This document shows positions 1 through 4,612 of a stretch of DNA of 13,192 bases, piece by piece. Position numbers and translations under genes: made by a program. Origin of the DNA: Bifidobacteriaceae bacterium (lineage in GTDB: Bacteria > Actinomycetota > Actinomycetes > Actinomycetales > WQXJ01). The stretch is taken from NCBI GenBank assembly GCA_031278675.1, contig JAITJY010000049.1:1-13192 (forward strand). Reading direction: 5' to 3'. Every line of letters starts with the position of its first letter. The stretch's first letter is position 1. The notes under the pieces were generated by a model. The model was not told the origin of the DNA. It did no database searches and saw only the letters and a program-made list of their open reading frames with translations.

Positions 1-84
1 CACGCCGTCCTGAGCCCTGTTGCCAGCAAAACACGCCCCCGGCGGCCGCGCGCGCGACAAAACCCCAGGCCAACCCGGAAACAC

Positions 85-1137
85 TCACCCACAACACCGG
101 CAACAGCACGTAACATCAGCCGCGAGCTTGAACCCGTCGGGGAAGGTCATCAGTCGCAGCATCTCCGGCACGCGCAGCCGCCTGGCACGCAGGTCGCCAT
201 CCGGGTTGGGCACGTTCTCCCAGTGGAACGGCCCTACCCACGGTCCCGGCTGGGCTTGCAGGGTGGTGGCAGGACGATCGGGGTCCAACCGCAGCAGGAA
301 CGTCCAGTAGCGACTGCGCCACTCGAACTCGTTGCGGCCCCCGTAGCGGCTTGTGTGCCACAGGTAGTTCTGGCCCGGAGGCACTTCTGCGGCGAGTTCG
401 CCATAGGTGCCATCCACGATTTCGCTGGGTTCCGGGGAATTCCACGTGATGTCCTCGAAGGCTTCCGCCGAAGTCACGAACGGCAGCTTGGTCGGGTCGA
501 AGACCCGATCACGCTCGCTGACGCCTGAGTGCGTGATGCTGGGGAAAACGAAGGGCTCACCGTCACGCCGACCGACGATGAAGGTACGGCGGCGCAACTG
601 CGGCACGCCGTGCTCAGCGGCTAGCAACACCTGCCACTGGGGGTTGTAGCCGATGGCGCGAAGCTGAGTGATGAGCCGGTCGAACTGCCTCTTGTGCGTC
701 CGGTACGTGAGAGCCTGGACGTTCTCCAAGATGAAGGCTTCGGGGCGGGCTTCCCGCACCACTCGGGCGTATTCGTCCAGCAGCGAAGCGTTTGGGTCGC
801 GGCTCTCCCGCTTCTCCTTGAGCCAGAAGCCTGACTTGCTGAACGGCGTGCATGGCGGGCCGCCCACCACCAGGACCGGATCGCCTTGAGACATACCTCC
901 AAGCTCCAGCAGGGAGCGCGTGGGAGTCTCGCGGATGTCGGCGCACAGGGTCTTGGTGTGCGGCATGTTGAGGCTCAACGTCTCTAGAGCCAGGGCGTCG
1001 TAGTCAGTCGCCACTAAGACTCGGAGCGTTTGACCTGACCCGTCCTCGCTCGCGGCGCTGCCCCGCTCCGTGGCGAGGTCGAGGCCTCCGGCGCCCGAGA
1101 ACAGACTGATAACAGGGCATCTGTCGTCGGTGAACAT
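85..1137 (-). CDS. dcm: C5-cytosine DNA methyltransferase, C-terminally truncated (no motif X)
   Basis: This would transfer a methyl group from SAM to C5 of cytosine in a specific DNA site. The 350-aa product has motif I near residues 10-21 (SLFSGAGGLDLA), the catalytic motif IV GGPPC with Cys96, motif VI ENV at 138-140, motif VIII QLRRRTF at 180-186, a target-recognition region at about 215-300 and motif IX (EMLRLMTFPDGF) at about 325-340. The family normally continues to motif X (GNAVP), which helps form the SAM pocket. Here the frame ends at once in a cysteine-rich tail, CCCRCCG. None of the three frames downstream to position 1 encodes GNAVP. The ATG at 1137 has a perfect SD, AAGGAGGT (1143-1150), 5 nt away. 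No restriction endonuclease lies beside it, so it is an orphan or a remnant. Its base composition looks slightly less GC-rich than its neighbours, which would fit transfer. The family call is firm; activity is doubtful. Confidence 0.9.
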   Translation of the reverse strand: MFTDDRCPVISLFSGAGGLDLATERGSAASEDGSGQTLRVLVATDYDALALETLSLNMPHTKTLCADIRETPTRSLLELGGMSQGDPVLVVGGPPCTPFSKSGFWLKEKRESRDPNASLLDEYARVVREARPEAFILENVQALTYRTHKRQFDRLITQLRAIGYNPQWQVLLAAEHGVPQLRRRTFIVGRRDGEPFVFPSITHSGVSERDRVFDPTKLPFVTSAEAFEDITWNSPEPSEIVDGTYGELAAEVPPGQNYLWHTSRYGGRNEFEWRSRYWTFLLRLDPDRPATTLQAQPGPWVGPFHWENVPNPDGDLRARRLRVPEMLRLMTFPDGFKLAADVTCCCRCCG

Positions 1138-1157
1138 CAGTGACCTCCTTGGAGCGG

Positions 1158-1169
1158 ATCAGTACTGAT
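1158..1169. promoter_or_regulatory. Palindrome ATCAGTACTGAT just upstream of the methyltransferase RBS
   Basis: This perfect 12-bp palindrome ends 8 bp from the SD of the methyltransferase gene. A further half-site, ATCAGT, lies at 1136-1141 across the start codon. On the minus strand a weak -10-like TAACGT lies just upstream, so the palindrome would fall near the transcription start. That is a typical place for an operator. No regulator is encoded next to it, so the role is inferred from position and symmetry only. Confidence 0.3.
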
Positions 1170-1250
1170 GGCCACGTTACAAGCTGCCACTGACATTTCT
1201 ACGAGGGGAGTGTCGCGGCGGCTGTTCGTCACGAGTCCATCCTAGATGGC

Positions 1251-1433
1251 CTACTCCCGATCCGTCGGGATCGTGGAGACCAACACCGCTTTACTGACTG
1301 GCACGCCAATCTCTTGGGTCAGGTAGGGCACGTAGAACAGGTGAAGCGCCAAGATGCCGCCAATGTTGATGATCTTGATCAGCCCGCTGTGAGCGCCCAC
1401 AGGTCGTTGCACCGCCTGCGGGTGGGGCCGCAT
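1251..1433 (-). CDS. Possible 60-aa single-span membrane peptide, or remnant of a lost gene
   Basis: I do not recognise this frame. It is listed because the ATG at 1433 is preceded by a good SD, AGGAGG (minus strand, about 1444-1449), 10 nt away. From about residue 18 its codons have the strong third-position G/C bias of neighbouring genes. Residues about 18-40 (including IINIGGILALHLFYVPYL) form one hydrophobic segment that could cross the membrane; the rest is a short polar tail ending in TDRE. LacI-operator-like sequences lie just upstream at 1449 and 1519 and inside it at 1388. It could be a real small gene, the start of a sugar gene broken by rearrangement, or chance. The first 17 residues are low-complexity and may not be translated. 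Confidence 0.33.
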   Translation of the reverse strand: MRPHPQAVQRPVGAHSGLIKIINIGGILALHLFYVPYLTQEIGVPVSKAVLVSTIPTDRE

Positions 1434-1532
1434 CGGCTGCTCGCCTCCTGTGAGCGCTACCGGGGCGTTGCGTCGCCTCGCCCGCTGGTGTGCGGGTCGG
1501 CATCCAACGCTCGCTCCCTGTGAGCGCTCACG
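1388..1532. repeat. Three LacI-operator-like repeats in diverged tandem units
   Basis: TGTGAGCGC occurs at 1388 (TGTGAGCGCCCACAGG), 1449 (TGTGAGCGCTACCGGG) and 1519 (TGTGAGCGCTCACGGG), spaced 61 and 70 bp. The third contains the perfect 12-bp palindrome GTGAGCGCTCAC (1520-1531), which overlaps the rlmB stop codon. This matches the well-known symmetric LacI-family operator, TGTGAGCGCTCACA. The units are similar beyond the core: GCTCGCCTCC or GCTCGCTCCC precedes the second and third copies. Read on the minus strand, each of these gives operator, SD (AGGAGG or AGGGAG) and an ATG (1433 and 1503). The cluster therefore looks like a duplicated gene leader. No LacI-type regulator or sugar gene is directly attached. 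Confidence 0.5.
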
Positions 1533-2616
1533 GGTTGGTTCTTCGGGCGCGGCGCTGTTTCGCCACCTCGTAGAGGACTATGCCGCCGGCGACGGCGGCA
1601 TTGAGCGACTCGGTGGCGCCGTCGATCGGGATGGCTGCCGTCAGGTCGCAGGCCGCGCGGGTCAACCGGGCGAGGCCCTTGCCCTCCGAGCCGACCACAA
1701 CGACAACGGGGCCGGTGGCGAGGTCGAGGGCGGCGGCATCGACCGCGCCGGAAGCATCTAGGCCTATGACGAACAGGCCCGCCTTCTTGTAGGCCTCGAG
1801 GGCGGCCACCAGGTTAGCGGCGCGCGCCACCGGCACGCGAGCGGCGGCTCCGGCTGAAACTTTCCAGGCGGTGGGACCCATGGGCGCGGAGCGGCGCTCC
1901 GGGATGAGCACGCCGTGTGCGCCGAACGCTGCGGCGGAGCGGATCACTGCGCCCAGGTTGTGTGGGTCTGTGACCTGGTCCAATGCGACAATTAGGGCGG
2001 GCGCGCCCGCCTGGTCCGCGCGGTGCAACAGGTCTGGAGGAGCGAGGTATTGATAGGGTGCGGCGCGCAGCGCAATCCCCTGGTGGGCTGGGCCGAACCG
2101 TTGATCCAGCTCGCGCTTGGTGACTTGGTTGATCGGCACGTCCTGGTCCCCGGCGCGTTTCAGTGCTTCGCGGATGCGGTCATCTTGATCAATGCCTTGG
2201 GCCACATCGAGGCGGCGGGCGGGGACGCGGGCTCTGAGTGCTTCAACAACGGCGTTGCGGCCGATCACTGAGTCGGCTGCGGACCGGTTGCCTGGCGCGC
2301 TACCGCCCCTGCCCCCGGCCTGGCCCGCCCTAGACTCCCGGTCTGCCCCCGGTCCCCGGCCGCCTCCGGAACCCCGGTCTGCCCCTGGTCCCCGGCTAGT
2401 CCCGGCCTGACCGTTATAGGTGCGGGGTTTGGCCTGGGCGCGGCGCTCGGCTGCGGCCTTGCGTTTGGCGGCCGGGTGATAGGTGCGGTCTTCCGCCTTC
2501 GGCGTGGGCCCGCGACCTTCCAATGACCGGCGTCCCTTGCCGCCCGACCCCTTGGTTGGGCCCTTCTTGCTACCCGGTTTGCGCACTGCGCCCCGGCGTC
2601 TCGAATCTCCCGGCAT
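1528..2616 (-). CDS. rlmB: 23S rRNA (guanosine-2'-O)-methyltransferase RlmB
   Basis: This is a SpoU/TrmH-family SPOUT enzyme that methylates the 2'-OH of a conserved guanosine (E. coli G2251) in the peptidyl-transferase region of 23S rRNA. The 362-aa product has a basic disordered N-terminus (from MPGDSRRRGAVRKPGSKKGP), a Gly/Arg linker, a substrate-binding domain starting at VIGRNAVVEALRA, and the knotted catalytic domain. That domain carries all three SPOUT motifs: NLGAVIRSAAAFGAHGVLIP, VVVGSEGKGL and IPIDGATESLNAAVAGGIVL. I chose the ATG at 2614-2616 because MPGDSRRRG matches the usual actinobacterial start. The frame stays open for 74 more codons upstream, but those are GC-rich and Pro/Arg-rich and look non-coding. 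An SD is not obvious; GGAGGG lies about 18 nt upstream. The gene is divergent from the DUF2867 gene and ends inside an operator-like palindrome. Confidence 0.95.
   Translation of the reverse strand: MPGDSRRRGAVRKPGSKKGPTKGSGGKGRRSLEGRGPTPKAEDRTYHPAAKRKAAAERRAQAKPRTYNGQAGTSRGPGADRGSGGGRGPGADRESRAGQAGGRGGSAPGNRSAADSVIGRNAVVEALRARVPARRLDVAQGIDQDDRIREALKRAGDQDVPINQVTKRELDQRFGPAHQGIALRAAPYQYLAPPDLLHRADQAGAPALIVALDQVTDPHNLGAVIRSAAAFGAHGVLIPERRSAPMGPTAWKVSAGAAARVPVARAANLVAALEAYKKAGLFVIGLDASGAVDAAALDLATGPVVVVVGSEGKGLARLTRAACDLTAAIPIDGATESLNAAVAGGIVLYEVAKQRRARRTNP
2337..2396. repeat. In-frame 36-bp minisatellite in the rlmB linker
   Basis: Two 24-bp blocks, 2337-2360 and 2373-2396, differ at one base and lie 36 bp (12 codons) apart. 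They encode the repeated RGPGADR element in the flexible linker between the basic N-terminus and the substrate-binding domain of RlmB. The period keeps the frame, so copy number can change without breaking the enzyme. Confidence 0.65.
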
Positions 2617-3024
2617 GGCGCCCAAGCCTACCGGCCCTCCGGTCCCACCACGCTGTCCGGATAAGCGACAGGCGCCCCGCAGGGCGGCACGCCTGCGCCC
2701 GGCTGGGCGCGGACGGCGGGGGCGGCGCGGCGCGGGCGGGGCCGCGTGAGGGGGCTGGTTCCCTCGGGGACGCCTGCCCACCGACCAGGACGGGCGGGGC
2801 CGCGCGCGAGGGGGGCTGGTCCTGGGCCGGCACGGCATCGTCGGCTGGGCTCAAGGCGCCCCGGGGGCGGGCAGTTTGGTGCCTCGTGCGGCGCCGCCGC
2901 CCCCCGCGCCGCCGAGCGGATTTTCATTTTTGCGGAATTGATTCGCCGATTGGGTTTCACACAGCGCGCCAATGGGTCTAAAGTCGTGATCGAATCAAGG
3001 CGGCGCAGGAGGGAGGTCCGCACT
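2617..3024. other. 408-bp divergent spacer between rlmB and the DUF2867 gene
   Basis: The rlmB-proximal 300 bp is extremely GC-rich with no convincing gene. It contains an imperfect direct repeat of about 27-31 bp (2734-2760 and 2792-2822; shared elements GGGCGGGGCCGCG and GGGGGCTGGT). The last 100 bp is AT-richer and should hold the divergent promoters. A long open frame runs through on both strands, but it is explained by the scarcity of A/T and hence of stop codons. Confidence 0.6.
2938..2998. promoter_or_regulatory. Likely DUF2867 promoter region bracketed by an 8-bp inverted repeat
   Basis: TTGATTCG (2938-2945) and CGAATCAA (2991-2998) are perfect inverted repeats 45 bp apart. Between them TTTCAC (2956-2961) and TAAAGT (about 2979-2984, fits TANNNT) could act as -35 and -10 with a spacer near 18 bp, giving a leader of about 35 nt to the ATG at 3025. 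The arms could be paired operator half-sites or the base of a long hairpin. This is inferred from sequence only. Confidence 0.3.
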
Positions 3025-3561
3025 ATGCCGCCGCTAAAGGACTTGTCAGAACCGGGCGGTTACCGTCGGCGCCGGACCCAGCGGCGCCTGGTTTGGCGAT
3101 CGCAGGGAGACCTGGCACGTTTGCGGAGGTCTCTTCCGGGGCGTTTAGCGTTCGCAGACGCCTGGGCGGTTGAGGTGCGCCCGGATGACCCGACAGATCC
3201 ACGTGAATGGGCACGCGCGCTGTTCCGGGCGGAGCGGTTGCCGCCGTTGATCCGCTGGGTGTTCGCGATGCGGAACAAGCTTGAATACCGCCTAGGCGCG
3301 AAACATCCAGGAGTTCCAGAACCGTACACTGGTTTCCCCATCTACCAGGAATCGGGTAACAGGTTGATGGTTGGGGTGGACCAGGTATCGCTCTCTTTCC
3401 GGGTGGACCTGATTGTGTTGCCGCGCCAGGCCAGGGTCGCGACCGCAGTGTGCTTGCACAACAGATTAGGTCGGCTTTACTGGGGATTTGTCCGGCCCCT
3501 GCATCCTTCCTTCGCCCATATGACGCTCAGCCACCTGTATTTCGACCCCAAACCGGAGTGA
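3025..3561 (+). CDS. DUF2867 domain-containing protein
   Basis: The 178-aa product has no known reaction. It resembles the DUF2867 family: a conserved core from about residue 65 to the end carries NRLMVGVDQVSLSFRVDLIV and then CLHNRLGRLYWGFVRPLHP, matching the family pattern of an HxxFR-like strand followed by N-x-x-G-R-x-Y-W...P-H. There is no signal peptide or membrane span, so it is probably cytoplasmic. The first 45 residues are Arg-rich and less conserved. The ATG at 3025 was chosen because a strong SD, GGAGGGAGG (3008-3016), lies 8 nt upstream; the frame is open further upstream only through GC-rich spacer. It precedes galM by 52 bp on the same strand but has its own likely promoter, so a shared job with galM is not established. 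Confidence 0.8.
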   Translation: MPPLKDLSEPGGYRRRRTQRRLVWRSQGDLARLRRSLPGRLAFADAWAVEVRPDDPTDPREWARALFRAERLPPLIRWVFAMRNKLEYRLGAKHPGVPEPYTGFPIYQESGNRLMVGVDQVSLSFRVDLIVLPRQARVATAVCLHNRLGRLYWGFVRPLHPSFAHMTLSHLYFDPKPE

Positions 3562-3562
3562 C

Positions 3563-3576
3563 GGCCCGCACGGGCC
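3563..3576 (+). terminator. Short GC hairpin after the DUF2867 gene
   Basis: GGCCC-GCAC-GGGCC starts one base after the stop codon. It has no T-run, so it is a weak candidate terminator or attenuator rather than a canonical one. It sits directly before the TTGACG proposed as the galM -35. Confidence 0.3.
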
Positions 3577-3613
3577 TTGACGCCTCAGCGCCGGGGCGCG
3601 AGACAATTCTTAC
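3577..3613 (+). promoter_or_regulatory. Possible promoter for a leaderless galM transcript
   Basis: TTGACG (3577-3582) and GACAAT (3602-3607) form -35/-10-like boxes with a 19-bp spacer. The expected transcription start, about 7 bp after the -10, coincides with the GTG start codon at 3614. There is no SD before that codon. Leaderless mRNAs are common in actinobacteria, so this arrangement is plausible, but the spacer is longer than ideal. Confidence 0.35.
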
Positions 3614-4540
3614 GTGAATCCAGCAGCGCACCTACCCGCCTCCGGTCGCCAGTACACCATTCAAGCTGGGCCATACCGGGCCACCATCGCGTCCGTCGGC
3701 GCCACTTTGCGCTCGCTGACCTACGACGGCCGGGACCTGATTGTGCCGTTCGAGGCGGACCAGATCAGGCCCTATTACCGCGGCGCCGTGCTGGCGCCTT
3801 GGCCAAACCGCCTGATCAATGGCCGCTACACCCAGGACGGCGTGGTCCACCAATTGCCCCTGACTGAGCCAGCCCGGGGCCACGCCCTCCACGGCTTGGC
3901 GGCGTGGCTGGACTTTGGTGAGCGGACGCGATTGTCCAACGAGTTGGTTTTGGGTGCCACGATCGAACCGCAAGACGGCTACCCGCACCGGTTGCGTTTG
4001 GCGGTGGGTTACATGGTCGATGCCGTCAAAGGGCTCGCCTGGTCCCTCACCGCCCGGAACGTGGGCAGCGGCCTGGCGCCGTACGGGTGTGGCATTCACC
4101 CGTACTTGATCGCTGGTTCGGCGCCGCTGGATCAATGGGCGCTGACCTTGCCGGCGGCGCGGTTCACCGAGATTGAGGGCGAACGGTTGGCGCCCGGCGC
4201 GGAGCGAGCCGTCGCTGGGCTGGACTTTGATTTCCGGGCGGGCCGGGCGCTGGGTGCAATTGAACTGAATCACGCGTTCGGGGGGATCGAGTGGTCGGAC
4301 GGGGCAGCTCGGGCGCTGGTCGCCGATCCGTCCGGGAGCGGTGTGGCGATCGGGTGGGACCGGGCCTGCCCGTGGGTCCAGCTCTTTACCGCTGATCTGC
4401 CGCTGGCCCACCTGAACCGTCTGGGCCTGGCCGTAGAGCCGATGACGTGCCCGCCGGATGCGTTCAACTCCGGGACGGGCCTGGCCCGTCTGGCGCCGGG
4501 CGCGGTCCACAAGGCGGCGTGGAACATCTGGGGCTGGTGA
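3614..4540 (+). CDS. galM: Aldose 1-epimerase (galactose mutarotase family)
   Basis: This family interconverts the alpha and beta anomers of aldoses such as galactose, feeding galactokinase after lactose cleavage. The 308-aa protein is a full-length beta-sandwich epimerase. Visible active-site positions by family pattern are Arg66 in PWPNRLINGRY, His93 in HALHG, His162 in GCGIHPYL (catalytic acid) and Glu275 in LAVEPMTCPPDAF (catalytic base). The loop that normally reads LDHAF/LDDAF reads LNHAF (Asn219), so a conserved sugar-binding Asp appears replaced by Asn. The GTG start at 3614 lacks an SD and fits a leaderless message. The beta-galactosidase gene follows after 72 bp on the same strand, which supports a role in galactoside use. 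It could act on another hexose; the family call is firm. Confidence 0.92.
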   Translation: MNPAAHLPASGRQYTIQAGPYRATIASVGATLRSLTYDGRDLIVPFEADQIRPYYRGAVLAPWPNRLINGRYTQDGVVHQLPLTEPARGHALHGLAAWLDFGERTRLSNELVLGATIEPQDGYPHRLRLAVGYMVDAVKGLAWSLTARNVGSGLAPYGCGIHPYLIAGSAPLDQWALTLPAARFTEIEGERLAPGAERAVAGLDFDFRAGRALGAIELNHAFGGIEWSDGAARALVADPSGSGVAIGWDRACPWVQLFTADLPLAHLNRLGLAVEPMTCPPDAFNSGTGLARLAPGAVHKAAWNIWGW

Positions 4541-4564
4541 GCCGGCCCCAGCAATGAGCCGGCC
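4538..4564 (+). repeat. Paired TGAGCCGGCC direct repeat between galM and the beta-galactosidase gene
   Basis: TGAGCCGGCC occurs at 4538-4547 (the first three bases are the galM stop) and 4555-4564. The two GCCGGC cores (4541-4546 and 4558-4563) can also pair to a 6-bp hairpin with an 11-nt loop. It could affect the ratio of the two products. There is no T-run, so it is not a standard terminator. Confidence 0.3.
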
Positions 4565-4612
4565 GGGCGCCAAAGGGCCACGGCTGGGCAACTACTAGGA
4601 CAGGAGAGGCGT

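Larger units (their letters stand above)
1138..1527. other. 390-bp spacer between the methyltransferase and rlmB
   Basis: The spacer holds the methyltransferase leader, an inverted repeat CCATC-CTA-GATGG (1237-1249), a small hairpin TCCCGA-TCCG-TCGGGA (1255-1270), a possible 60-residue frame (1251-1433, minus) and three TGTGAGCGC repeats. The first hairpin base lies close to the stop codon of the small frame. No RNA gene is recognised. Confidence 0.6.

Noticed and set aside
1251..1503. A 70-codon frame starting at the ATG at 1503
   Set aside because: Although an SD-like AGGGAG lies upstream, the product is low-complexity and its later part is an out-of-frame reading of the more protein-like 1251-1433 frame.
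2617..2838. An N-terminal extension of RlmB to an upstream ATG at 2838
   Set aside because: The added 74 residues are Pro/Arg-rich spacer translation. MPGDSRRRG at 2616 matches the usual start of actinobacterial RlmB.
2746..3024. An N-terminal extension of the DUF2867 protein
   Set aside because: It is GC-rich spacer without an SD, whereas the ATG at 3025 has a strong SD and fits the family length.
3632..4591. A 319-codon minus-strand frame opposite galM
   Set aside because: It is rich in Arg, Gln, Pro and Gly, has no recognisable motif, and lies opposite a clear epimerase.
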